From contig JAMPUU010000026.1 in assembly GCA_030144965.1 (NCBI GenBank), forward strand, positions 372,001 through 436,000: 64,000 nt of DNA, given 5' to 3'. Under the pieces are notes generated by a model. That model was not told the DNA's origin. It saw only the letters and a list, made by a program, of their open reading frames with translations, and made no database searches. A program made the translations under genes and the position numbers. Positions 35,099 through 43,871 of this stretch are shown piece after piece. Source of the DNA: Nitrospira sp. BO4 (GTDB taxonomy: Bacteria; Nitrospirota; Nitrospiria; Nitrospirales; Nitrospiraceae). The first letter of the stretch is position 1. The number at the start of each line of letters is the position of its first letter.

Positions 35099-37726
35099 GT
35101 GGCCACGAAGAAACGCGTCGCGCTCTATCGGCGACTTCCTGAAATCTATCGTATCAAGGATGGCGATCTTTCGAAGCTCTATTTGGCTAACGGCCAACCG
35201 ATGCCTGCCTATCAGCTCCGCGACTATCTCACACCGGTCGAGGACATGTTTTCTGCGATCCACGAAAACATCGAATCGCTCTATCATGACTTCTTCATTG
35301 AAACCTGCGATCCCTGGGTCATTCCGTACATCGGTGACCTGTTGGGAACCACCCATCTGTCCGGCGATCCATGGACGCTCCGTGCCGATGTCGCCGATAC
35401 GATCGCACTCCGGAGACGCAAGGGAACGTTGGGCGCCATCGAGCTGCTCACCTATATCCTCACCAAATGGGGAGTCCATTCGGTGGAATTGCTCGAAAAG
35501 ATGGTGTGGAATCAGCATCTCAATCATCAGCGACCTGATGAAGGTGGAATTCCTCCCTATTCGCTCCCGACCGTTCGTCCTTCGACACCCATTCGAGGAG
35601 GGACCGTCTCCTTACGAGACCCTTCGTTACTCGCGCAGCTGAATACACCATTCGATCCCTTTGCCCATGTGGGGGAGGTCAAGCCACCGGAGATCGGGCA
35701 CGTGAGCTGCAACCTGCCCAACCTGGCGATTTACCTGTGGCGACTCAAAGATTACCGCCTTGGCGTGACGAAGCCGTTGGCAGAAAAAGTGACCCCGTCG
35801 CTGGGTGCCCCTCGGGTCGTCCGTGTGAATGTGTGTGATATTCCGGTCAATACGCTCTCGATGCCCTACGTCAAACCGATCAATACGCCCGCCGGCAGGC
35901 CTGTGACACTCTTCAATACGAACAGGATCGGCCTCTTTGCCGAAGGTAGAACCGGCATGGCTGCACTCAACCTTTCTGCGATCGCCCCGCGTATATCCAG
36001 TGCCGATCAGGTACCAGGGCCTATTCCCAGGGCGCGCATTTCCGATTATGACATCGCCAAACAGTATGACGATTCGCTTGCCTCTCCAAGTCCGGCGCCG
36101 CTCCAATTGTTTGCCGACGCTTCATTCACTGCTCCACAGGAATATGTCTCTGTCGAGTCCTATGATCCGGCCTTCAATGTGGCTGTTCCTCAAGACGATT
36201 TGAAGTCGTACCAGCTTTCCGATGTCGGCTTACAACTGCATCTGCCCGACCCAACGTTTCCTGGTGAAATGTGGCCCCATACGGTCCTGCCAAGATTTTG
36301 GACCATACGAGGTGAGAATCTCTGCGCCTGGGAGCGTGGGCTGAATCCTCCGCTGGCCGATCGTGAGATTGCCGTTGATCCCGTCCATGGCCGACTCTGT
36401 ATCGGTGTGTCAGACGATACGAGGGCGGATGCGCTCGTGCAGGATTTGCTGCTGACCTATACCTATGGTGCCGTCGGACCGGTGGGCGCGCACCCGGTCT
36501 CATACCCCCCGCTGCCGAAGGAGTTCGATCCGGCACAACCGTTGATTGATTACAAAGACGTGGTGCTGCGCAATCCGGCAAAGCAGCTCCAAGCGGTACT
36601 AAAAACAGCCCTCGAAGACGCGCGCACTGCCGCGGCAGGCGGAACTCCCAAGGCCGCGATCGTCATCGAGATCAAAGACAGCCGTACGCACTCGCTCGAC
36701 ATCGACCTGCTTAACGCGGCGGATCTCAATAGCGAAATGGGACGGAGTATTCTGCTGACATGCCCGTTGATCATACGGGCCGCCGATGGAGAACGTCCCG
36801 TGATCGAACTGGCGCGACCGCTCGCGTTCCGGCCGGCCAAAGTCGTCGGTGCCGATGCCGCAGAACAAGCGACGCTTGATGCACAAATGGGGGCGTTGTT
36901 TGTCAGGCTGGAAGGACTCTATCTTGCGCGCGGGCTGAATTTTGCGGCCGGGCAGCCGTTGATTGCGCGCGCCGCTCTGAACAAGCTCGAGGTTATGAGT
37001 TGCACGCTCGATCCGGGTGGATTTCGCTATTTTAATGGAAATCGCGCGCCGCTGTTTCCAGGAATGAACCTCAAAGAACCCTATGGATTTTCCGCAGCCG
37101 CGGAAGAGCTTGCGTTCAAACAAACGCCGGAAATCATTCTTCAGCGATCGATCTCCGGAGCAATCTTTACTGATGAAGGATACAGCCTCTGCCTTGCCGA
37201 CTCGATCATCGAATCCATCCCTGTGACGATCGGTTTGAACGTGTTTCCCTTTGCGATAACGAGTGCCACCAGTCCGGCTACGGGTTATGCCGGGGCCACG
37301 ACCATCCGAAATCTGACGATCCTTGGCCGAGTCCGAGCCCTCACTGCGGAAGGTGCCGGAGGTATTTTTACAGGCGTCGTCGAAGTGTTCGACCAGCAGC
37401 GCGGGTGCTTGAAGTATTGCTATTTTTCGGATGATACGGGGAGTCCACCGCCGCCCAACGAGGTCAAAAACCGCTTGCCCCCACACTTTGCCTGTGTCTC
37501 CGGCTCGGACGCGCGGCTCATTTTTACCAGTGAATACTTTGGTGATCCTGCCTATTGCCAGCTTTCACTCGAATGTGACCCTCGTATTCTCGAAGAGGGT
37601 GTCGACAACGATCAAATGGGAGCATTCAATTTTCTGCTTGAGGCGCACAAGTGGCGCAACTTGAAGATACGATTTCGTGAGTTTATGCCGGTCGGGATCA
37701 GACCGATTTTGATCCCAGTCAGTTAA
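35099..37726 (+). CDS. Phage tail protein I-like baseplate protein with large beta domain
   Basis: 875 residues from GTG 35099, preceded by GAGGGAGG. The first 200 residues match the gpI family (RRLPEIYRIKDGD, TPVEDMFSAIHENIESLYHD, then PWVIPYIGDLLGTTH and LRRRKGTLGAIELLTYIL), which attaches fibres to the wedge. The remaining 650 residues are beta-rich without recognised motif (LVQDLLLTYTYGAVGPVG, ILTCPLIIRAADGERPVIE, a likely beta-helix in the last third). This fusion probably carries or is part of the receptor-binding apparatus. Confidence 0.85.
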   Translation: MATKKRVALYRRLPEIYRIKDGDLSKLYLANGQPMPAYQLRDYLTPVEDMFSAIHENIESLYHDFFIETCDPWVIPYIGDLLGTTHLSGDPWTLRADVADTIALRRRKGTLGAIELLTYILTKWGVHSVELLEKMVWNQHLNHQRPDEGGIPPYSLPTVRPSTPIRGGTVSLRDPSLLAQLNTPFDPFAHVGEVKPPEIGHVSCNLPNLAIYLWRLKDYRLGVTKPLAEKVTPSLGAPRVVRVNVCDIPVNTLSMPYVKPINTPAGRPVTLFNTNRIGLFAEGRTGMAALNLSAIAPRISSADQVPGPIPRARISDYDIAKQYDDSLASPSPAPLQLFADASFTAPQEYVSVESYDPAFNVAVPQDDLKSYQLSDVGLQLHLPDPTFPGEMWPHTVLPRFWTIRGENLCAWERGLNPPLADREIAVDPVHGRLCIGVSDDTRADALVQDLLLTYTYGAVGPVGAHPVSYPPLPKEFDPAQPLIDYKDVVLRNPAKQLQAVLKTALEDARTAAAGGTPKAAIVIEIKDSRTHSLDIDLLNAADLNSEMGRSILLTCPLIIRAADGERPVIELARPLAFRPAKVVGADAAEQATLDAQMGALFVRLEGLYLARGLNFAAGQPLIARAALNKLEVMSCTLDPGGFRYFNGNRAPLFPGMNLKEPYGFSAAAEELAFKQTPEIILQRSISGAIFTDEGYSLCLADSIIESIPVTIGLNVFPFAITSATSPATGYAGATTIRNLTILGRVRALTAEGAGGIFTGVVEVFDQQRGCLKYCYFSDDTGSPPPPNEVKNRLPPHFACVSGSDARLIFTSEYFGDPAYCQLSLECDPRILEEGVDNDQMGAFNFLLEAHKWRNLKIRFREFMPVGIRPILIPVS

Positions 37727-37737
37727 AGGAGGCATGA

Positions 37738-40700
37738 ATGAGAGGCGACTTTTCCGCATGGAATAAAGACACATCTCACAATTTTCGTGGCACGCTCCAC
37801 CAACAAGGCCGTGTCTTGCTCGATCGGGATTGGAACGCGCAAACCGAGATCATGGGCGAATGGCAGCAGCTTGCCGCGCGTGATGCGTTCGGGGCCGGAG
37901 TTGCGGCGGTTCCGGCGGATGAACCGCTCAGTTTTAAGATTACAAAAGCCGAGATAACGGGCGGTCAGGTCAAAGTCTCTCTGAACAAGGGACGGGTGTG
38001 GGCGGATGGACTGCTAGCCGAACTAAAAAGGGACGAAGAGCCTCCCGTGCTCCCGGCCGGAGTCGACGCGATCAGGACTGCGAGCTATCTTGGCCCGCCG
38101 ATCCAACCTGCTCCGCTACCGGGAGATGTGCCTGCAATTGGTGATCGCGACGCGGTAATTCTGGAAACGTGGCTCGAGGAACTGAGCCCCTTTCAGAATC
38201 CTGGTCTGCTGATCGAACCGGCTCTTGGAGGAGTGGATACGACTGAGCGTGTCCAGACTTCGTTTCGTTTTCGGCTCTACCGTATGGCCGTCGATGATAC
38301 GTGCGATTCTATTATTGGCGCGCTGAAAGACGATTTCGGAAACAAGGGCAAGCTCATCGTCGAGCTGAAACCTACGATGGCGATTGATGGCGATTGCCCG
38401 GTGGTCGAGGAAGGCGGCTATACGGGGTTTGAGCATCGTCTCTATCGCATTGAAATTGCCGACACGGATAAACCCGCACCCCAGGCCTACTTTAAGTGGT
38501 CGCAGGTGAATGGAGGGCTTGTCGGGACAGGAGATTTTGACGCGGTTAACAAAACCGTCACGCTCTTCGGGAATAAAAATGCGATCGTGTATTCCGGATC
38601 GAACAATTTCTATCTTGAAGCGCTCGATTATGACCCGCTGCTCGGTTGTTGGAAAGTCGTATATGGCGCCAAAGCTGCGCTTGCCAACGATAATACCCTG
38701 ACCCTGCCTGACCCTGTAGTAACACCGGGCGATATCTATAAGGGCGTGATTCCGTCCGCCCCGGCGAAGGGCAAGCGATTTTTCCGCCTCTGGAATGGGA
38801 TCGAGCGTGTCGATGATTTTAAGACGAAGAAGGATCTCCCGGACAACCTTGGCATTCAAGTCACATTTGAACCTGAAGCCGTTGGCAAATATACCCCATC
38901 TGATTTCTGGACATTCGAGGCACGGGCGGCTGGAATCGGTAATCCGCTGGTTCTGGTTGGGATTCCCGGTCCAATGCCTGCCGATCCGATCACGCCGGTT
39001 CCGCCGCAGGGCATCTTCTACCACCGGGTTCCCCTCGCAGAGATACACTGGACCGGCAATATTGTTACCGGCGACGATATCGAAGACTGCCGCCGCCCTT
39101 TTCAACCCCTGACCAAACTTCGTGGCTGCTGCACATACCGTGTTGGCGACGGGATTCATTCACATGGCGATTTTGTCAAAGTCCAAGCGGCCATCGATGC
39201 GCTACCCGCAAAAGGCGGCATTGTCTGTGTTCTCAACGGTATCTATGACGAAAGTATTCTCATCGATGAACGGGTCGGAATTCGTATCCATGGTTGTGGT
39301 CCAGGCACACGCATTCGTGCCATCTCCGATAATGCCGCTCCACAGCCGGCATTCATGATTAAAAACTCGGACACCGTCGCGATTGAAGACCTCGCAATCG
39401 AATCCGGCCCGCGCAGTGCCGTACAAATCGATAACGCCCGTCGCGTGGCCGTTTGTCGTTGCTTGGTGCAGATGCGGGACTTGCCGACGATTTGGCAGGC
39501 GATCTATTCGCGAGGAGACGATATCCTGATCGACTCCAATATCATCGAAGTCCTGCCGCGCGAAGGAGTCGTGCCCGCACCAACCATTCCGCCGAAATTG
39601 GGCAACCCAGGGTCGCCGGCGAGCGTCAACACCCCGCCGAGCCCGATCGCAGTGGGGGCTGCCACGCGCGGTGGCATCCAACTCGCCGGCGGTTCGGATC
39701 GTGTTCGCATCATCGATAACCTGATTCAAGGCGGCATCTGGAACGGCATTACCTTAGGCAGCTTGGCCAAAGTGGGTGGTGATGGCGACGACGTCCCGGA
39801 TGATCCGGAACAACCCGACCCCTGTGATCCTTGCAAACCTGTCGATACGACCGATGATGACAATCCGGACGGTGGTCCGCCAAAATTTGTCTCAGCAGGG
39901 GATTTGTATGATATCGAAATTGCACGAAATCGCATCACCGATATGGGAACCAATGGTATCGGCGTCGTCCGGTTTTTTGACATTATGAATCGCGGTGATT
40001 TGATCGGTGTGCATAACCTGCATATCTACGATAATTTCATCACCCGCTGCATGCGACGCGATATCGCGCCGGTTCGTAAATCGATGGAATGGCTTGTCGC
40101 CTATGGCGGCATCGTGCTCGCAAAAGTCAGTGACCTGCGCATCCTTCGCAATGAAATCATCAACAATGGCCGCCATCATCTATTCCCTATTTGCGGGGTC
40201 TACGCCATATTCGTGCAAGGTCTGCAACTTGATGACAACCGCATCCTCAATAATGGCAGCCGTAGTACGGAGCCGGTCAATAACGCACAAGTCGGCATAC
40301 GTGGCGGCGTACATGTTTGGCTGATTCTCCCTTTACTGGACACAACCACCGAAACGTATTCATTCTCGTCATTCAAGCGCACTTCCTCGTTTATCGACGG
40401 TCCGATCACGGCCATGCTGCGCGATAATCTGATTGTGGCTCCGCTTGGGCGCGCGGTCACGTTTTTCGCACTGGGCTCCGTCGTGGTCGGCCGCAATCGC
40501 TTGGTCACCGAGGGAACGACCGGGAAAGGTCTTGATCTACTCGCAACGACCGTTCTCATTGGAAATCTGGGCATCAGCAATGAATGGACTCTCGGTCTGC
40601 TCTTAGTGCTGATCCTGATACGGGCGGGAAAACTACCTGATGCTTTGAAGGGTAGGGAATGCGAGTTGGCGAGGAACTTGGGACTGATTAACCTCTCGAC

Positions 40701-41136
40701 ACAACCACCCTCGCTTTGGCCGCCGCTGATGCGTAAATGGAACAGCGGGAAAACACTGTTTACGGAGAATCAGGTCACGTTCGATGTGGCGGAAGACCCG
40801 TTTGCCTTCGCCCTCAGTTCGATAGCCGTATTTTCTCTTGATGATCTGGGGTTCGCCGATAATCAGTGTGAGATCAACTCGACGAATGTCTTCGTCTTGA
40901 CGGACGTCATGCTTGGTGCCGGGAGCGTGCGGGTCGCCGACAATCGTCTTTCTGAAACATGGCTCCGCGCATTGTTGTCCGGCTGGTCGATCGGTGGCAT
41001 GAACACAACGACGGATAATCAGGCTACCCACTGCCTGCGGGCTCAGGCGTTCTTGCCGAATATGCTCGTATTCAAGGACAATCTGTCTCTCGTCGAAGCC
41101 TTCTGCCCAGGCGTATGTGGCCGCGATCAAGGTTAG
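37738..41136 (+). CDS. DUF6519/right-handed beta-helix protein, fibre candidate
   Basis: 1132 residues. The N-terminal domain (MRGDFSAWNKDTSHNFRG, HQQGRVLLDRDWNAQTEIM) is DUF6519, an eCIS baseplate-associated domain. From about residue 460 a right-handed parallel beta-helix begins (VQAAIDALPAKGGIVCVLNG, RIRAISDNAAPQPAFMIKNS, GGIQLAGGSDRVRIIDNLIQ, LHIYDNFITRCMRRD), a fold used for carbohydrate binding or cleavage. It sits where afp13-like fibres are encoded and is the best candidate for target recognition. AAAGGAGG ribosome site. Confidence 0.85.
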   Translation: MRGDFSAWNKDTSHNFRGTLHQQGRVLLDRDWNAQTEIMGEWQQLAARDAFGAGVAAVPADEPLSFKITKAEITGGQVKVSLNKGRVWADGLLAELKRDEEPPVLPAGVDAIRTASYLGPPIQPAPLPGDVPAIGDRDAVILETWLEELSPFQNPGLLIEPALGGVDTTERVQTSFRFRLYRMAVDDTCDSIIGALKDDFGNKGKLIVELKPTMAIDGDCPVVEEGGYTGFEHRLYRIEIADTDKPAPQAYFKWSQVNGGLVGTGDFDAVNKTVTLFGNKNAIVYSGSNNFYLEALDYDPLLGCWKVVYGAKAALANDNTLTLPDPVVTPGDIYKGVIPSAPAKGKRFFRLWNGIERVDDFKTKKDLPDNLGIQVTFEPEAVGKYTPSDFWTFEARAAGIGNPLVLVGIPGPMPADPITPVPPQGIFYHRVPLAEIHWTGNIVTGDDIEDCRRPFQPLTKLRGCCTYRVGDGIHSHGDFVKVQAAIDALPAKGGIVCVLNGIYDESILIDERVGIRIHGCGPGTRIRAISDNAAPQPAFMIKNSDTVAIEDLAIESGPRSAVQIDNARRVAVCRCLVQMRDLPTIWQAIYSRGDDILIDSNIIEVLPREGVVPAPTIPPKLGNPGSPASVNTPPSPIAVGAATRGGIQLAGGSDRVRIIDNLIQGGIWNGITLGSLAKVGGDGDDVPDDPEQPDPCDPCKPVDTTDDDNPDGGPPKFVSAGDLYDIEIARNRITDMGTNGIGVVRFFDIMNRGDLIGVHNLHIYDNFITRCMRRDIAPVRKSMEWLVAYGGIVLAKVSDLRILRNEIINNGRHHLFPICGVYAIFVQGLQLDDNRILNNGSRSTEPVNNAQVGIRGGVHVWLILPLLDTTTETYSFSSFKRTSSFIDGPITAMLRDNLIVAPLGRAVTFFALGSVVVGRNRLVTEGTTGKGLDLLATTVLIGNLGISNEWTLGLLLVLILIRAGKLPDALKGRECELARNLGLINLSTQPPSLWPPLMRKWNSGKTLFTENQVTFDVAEDPFAFALSSIAVFSLDDLGFADNQCEINSTNVFVLTDVMLGAGSVRVADNRLSETWLRALLSGWSIGGMNTTTDNQATHCLRAQAFLPNMLVFKDNLSLVEAFCPGVCGRDQG

Positions 41137-41181
41137 ACGTCGGCCGATCGGCTCCGTCAGACTCGCAACAGGAGATCTACG

Positions 41182-42117
41182 ATGAATGATCAAGCGCAAA
41201 AGAATCAACGTCCTGAATTTCTTGCTGGAGAACCAACGGCCGACGCGATCCGAAAACAATTTCTCGATGCTCCCCTGGCTGCGGCGCGACGGCCCGCCAT
41301 CAACCTCGGACTCGAGGTGCTGGCTTTTATGGCCGCGCTCCCGGATGCCTTTATCGCGTCTGAAGAGCGGGAGCTCAATCGATTGTCGCGAACCGTTGAG
41401 GCAGGCAATGATCCGCGCGTGGAACGTCTGAAGGTTTCGATTGCACGAGCCACGGAATTACGTACGACCACTCAACAAGGAAAAGCGCGCATTGACCGTG
41501 CATTGGTTGCACTATCCGGAGAGAGCAACGTATTCCATGGATTTGTCTCGGATAATACGTTTGCGCCCCAAAAAGGACTGACGGTACGCCTGACGGCCGC
41601 TCGCGCTGGCGCCACAGACGAGACGTTTGCATCAACCACCACCAATGCTGATGGCTATTTCAGTATTCCTTTTGACCGGGAGTCCGGCAAGAAGCGAAAA
41701 GGGCAAACGCCAGAACCGAATGTGAAAAGTTCCGAACGAATGGCTGAAAGGCTGTCCCGCAAGACGGCGGCCGCAGCTGCAACTGCGGGCGATGGCAACG
41801 AAGTGCTTGCACGGGTTGAAATTCTCGATGCCAAGGCCGTCATCATTCATGAAGATCCAGTACCCATTGTCGTCAATGCAGGCACGGTCTATCGAGAGTA
41901 TGTCATCGAGCCCAAGGAGGGCAGGAATGACCGGGCACGTTATGCCGGTAACACAGCGACACGTGAATTCCACGACACGCAGAATCTCACCAAACGTTGT
42001 CAGTTCGACGCGGTCAAGTCCAGTGGGCCGATCTATTTCGGTAGTCCAGCGGATGCAGAAAAGGCAGGTTACGATCATTGTGCCTACTGTTTCGGCAAGT
42101 CGAAGTCGAAGCGGTAA
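41182..42117 (+). CDS. eCIS-linked protein with beta-sandwich domain and C-terminal Cys motif
   Basis: 311 residues, unrecognised as a whole. Residues 1-100 are helical. About 115-235 resemble a carboxypeptidase-regulatory/Cna-B beta sandwich (VFHGFVSDNTFAPQKGLTVR, TTTNADGYFSIPFDR). The last 60 residues hold FHDTQNLTKRCQFDAVKSSG and, after an FGSPADAEKAGYDHC stretch, CAYCFG. That pattern (H, C, then GYxxCxxC) resembles Ada-type or nuclease-associated small zinc modules. It lies between the fibre and the first cargo gene, so it may be a cargo, a chaperone or a decoration protein. No signal peptide. Confidence 0.7.
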   Translation: MNDQAQKNQRPEFLAGEPTADAIRKQFLDAPLAAARRPAINLGLEVLAFMAALPDAFIASEERELNRLSRTVEAGNDPRVERLKVSIARATELRTTTQQGKARIDRALVALSGESNVFHGFVSDNTFAPQKGLTVRLTAARAGATDETFASTTTNADGYFSIPFDRESGKKRKGQTPEPNVKSSERMAERLSRKTAAAAATAGDGNEVLARVEILDAKAVIIHEDPVPIVVNAGTVYREYVIEPKEGRNDRARYAGNTATREFHDTQNLTKRCQFDAVKSSGPIYFGSPADAEKAGYDHCAYCFGKSKSKR

Positions 42118-42160
42118 CGGGTCAGAAGCGATCTAAGCCAGCGAAGGTGGAGCCGAAGGC

Positions 42161-43861
42161 ATGAGAGCGGCAGCTGCGATACATGCCATCGATAGCCGTG
42201 CGATGCATCATGCTGTTCGGAGCCGCATTGGAGACCTATCCCACCATATTCGATTGTCCCAACCTGTTGGGGAAGTTCCCATCCATCGAAAAGCTTCCTG
42301 CCCCTGCGGCGGAGGTTGTCCTACATGTCAGGCGAAATCCGCCGATCTGAAGGTCTCCCAGCCTCACGATGCCGCCGAGATCGAAGCCGATACGATCGCC
42401 GATAAAGTGATGCAGGAGAAAGTCGGGGGTGTTTCCGCTGACCCGTTGGCACACATTCGATCCAAGGGCAACGGCGATTCGGACGGCATGCCTGCCGGTG
42501 GCGATATCGGCAGCTGTATGAATTCATCAAAGAGCGGCGGAAGCCCTCTTGATCAAGGCACACGCACCTTTTTCGAACCGCGTTTCGGCGCGGATCTTGG
42601 CGCTGTAAATATCCATACTGCCAATGAAGCCGTGCAGATGAACCGCCAATTGAATGCGAGAGCATTTACGATCGGCAACGATATTTATTTCAACCAGAGC
42701 CAATATCGACCTGATTCTGCCGAAGGCAAACACCTGCTGGCGCATGAATTGACGCACACCATCCAGCAGCGAGGAATGACCGGATTATCTCTGCAGCGAA
42801 AAAAATATGACGGAAAGGATGATGCCGGCTTTTATGAAATAGACGACGATGCATGCACGTTTAACTACCGTCAAGATTGGTACTTCGATTTCGGAAGTGC
42901 TATCGCACTAGCTGATCAGCCCGCTTTCATGCAGTCTGGCAAAAATCAGGTGGAAAGCGGATGGAGCAACAAATACAAGCTGGTATCGGGGAACAAGACC
43001 TGCGCCTGTGGAGAGAACGGATTCACCGTGAATGTGGAGCTAAATACTCATAACAAAAAGCGGGAAGGCAAGCACGGCTACACGATTGATGTGGAAAAAG
43101 ATAGAGACCGTTCTGTCACGAACCCGCTCACTGGCACCATCAAGATGGAGTCCGATGCGGATGTCCCCGAGAACATGGGGCATACGGTTCCCATGGATAT
43201 CATGTCGCACGAGTTTGGTCATACGCTCGGTCTACAGGATGAATACAACTGGTGGGCGGCTTTGTTCGGCGTTCCCGGCAGCGGCGACAAATCGTCATTA
43301 ATGCACAGGGGCAATGATGTAAAACCGTGGCACTACCAGCATTTCGCCGATATGTTGAACCTGGAGATGGCGCGATGCACTTTTTATCCTGAAGGTGGCG
43401 CAAAACGTTCTTCGCTGGCAGAGCCCGTTTCCCAGCTCGGCTTTACGACCGGTGCACTTTTCAATGAAGCCAGTCTCAACCCCTCAAAAGCTGAATTTGT
43501 CATTGGTCTTAATATCGACGCGCGAGTAAGTAGCGACGCCGTACTGGGATTGTTTTATCCGACACTCGGTTTTGATGCTTATTTGAACGTAAAAAACGGA
43601 AAAATGGCTATGGGGCCGACAGCGGGATTACGACTTAACAGGTTAGCGCATCCTTTATATCTTGACATAAGTACGGGTGTGCTCTTTGCTCCCGGAGATG
43701 ATCAGCAAGACGTCAAACTAAACGTGCCGCTGTCCACCACTTTGGGAATAAGAGGACGGGGATTTAATGTGGGCGTAAATTACACACCCATGTTCGACCT
43801 GTTGAATGGAGGCAAGTACAGCCACATCGTCGGATTAAACTTGCAGTTCGACGTTAAATGA
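42161..43861 (+). CDS. eCIS cargo candidate 1: Cys module + DUF4157 + second metallopeptidase domain
   Basis: 566 residues. Shared N-terminal module at 45-82: Cys47, 49, 53 and 56 in CPCGGGCPTCQAK, then SQPHDAAEIEAD. DUF4157 at about 125-205 with HELTH 195-199 (LLAHELTHTIQQ). A second zinc motif, HEFGHTLGLQDEY at 350-362, has the HExxHxxGxxDE layout of active metallopeptidases, and KTCACGENG precedes it. The C-terminal 150 residues are beta-strand rich (VSSDAVLGLFYPTLGFDAYL, LRLNRLAHPLYLDIST). The 3' part is visibly poorer in G+C than its neighbours. No signal peptide. Likely injected proteolytic payload, by inference. Confidence 0.82.
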   Translation: MRAAAAIHAIDSRAMHHAVRSRIGDLSHHIRLSQPVGEVPIHRKASCPCGGGCPTCQAKSADLKVSQPHDAAEIEADTIADKVMQEKVGGVSADPLAHIRSKGNGDSDGMPAGGDIGSCMNSSKSGGSPLDQGTRTFFEPRFGADLGAVNIHTANEAVQMNRQLNARAFTIGNDIYFNQSQYRPDSAEGKHLLAHELTHTIQQRGMTGLSLQRKKYDGKDDAGFYEIDDDACTFNYRQDWYFDFGSAIALADQPAFMQSGKNQVESGWSNKYKLVSGNKTCACGENGFTVNVELNTHNKKREGKHGYTIDVEKDRDRSVTNPLTGTIKMESDADVPENMGHTVPMDIMSHEFGHTLGLQDEYNWWAALFGVPGSGDKSSLMHRGNDVKPWHYQHFADMLNLEMARCTFYPEGGAKRSSLAEPVSQLGFTTGALFNEASLNPSKAEFVIGLNIDARVSSDAVLGLFYPTLGFDAYLNVKNGKMAMGPTAGLRLNRLAHPLYLDISTGVLFAPGDDQQDVKLNVPLSTTLGIRGRGFNVGVNYTPMFDLLNGGKYSHIVGLNLQFDVK

Positions 43862-43871
43862 TTTCATTCTG

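Noticed and set aside
17579-41136. Prophage
   Set aside because: Tail-like genes are complete but capsid, portal, terminase, lysis and integrase genes are absent, and DUF4255, DUF4157 and the Pvc15-type ATPase are eCIS traits.
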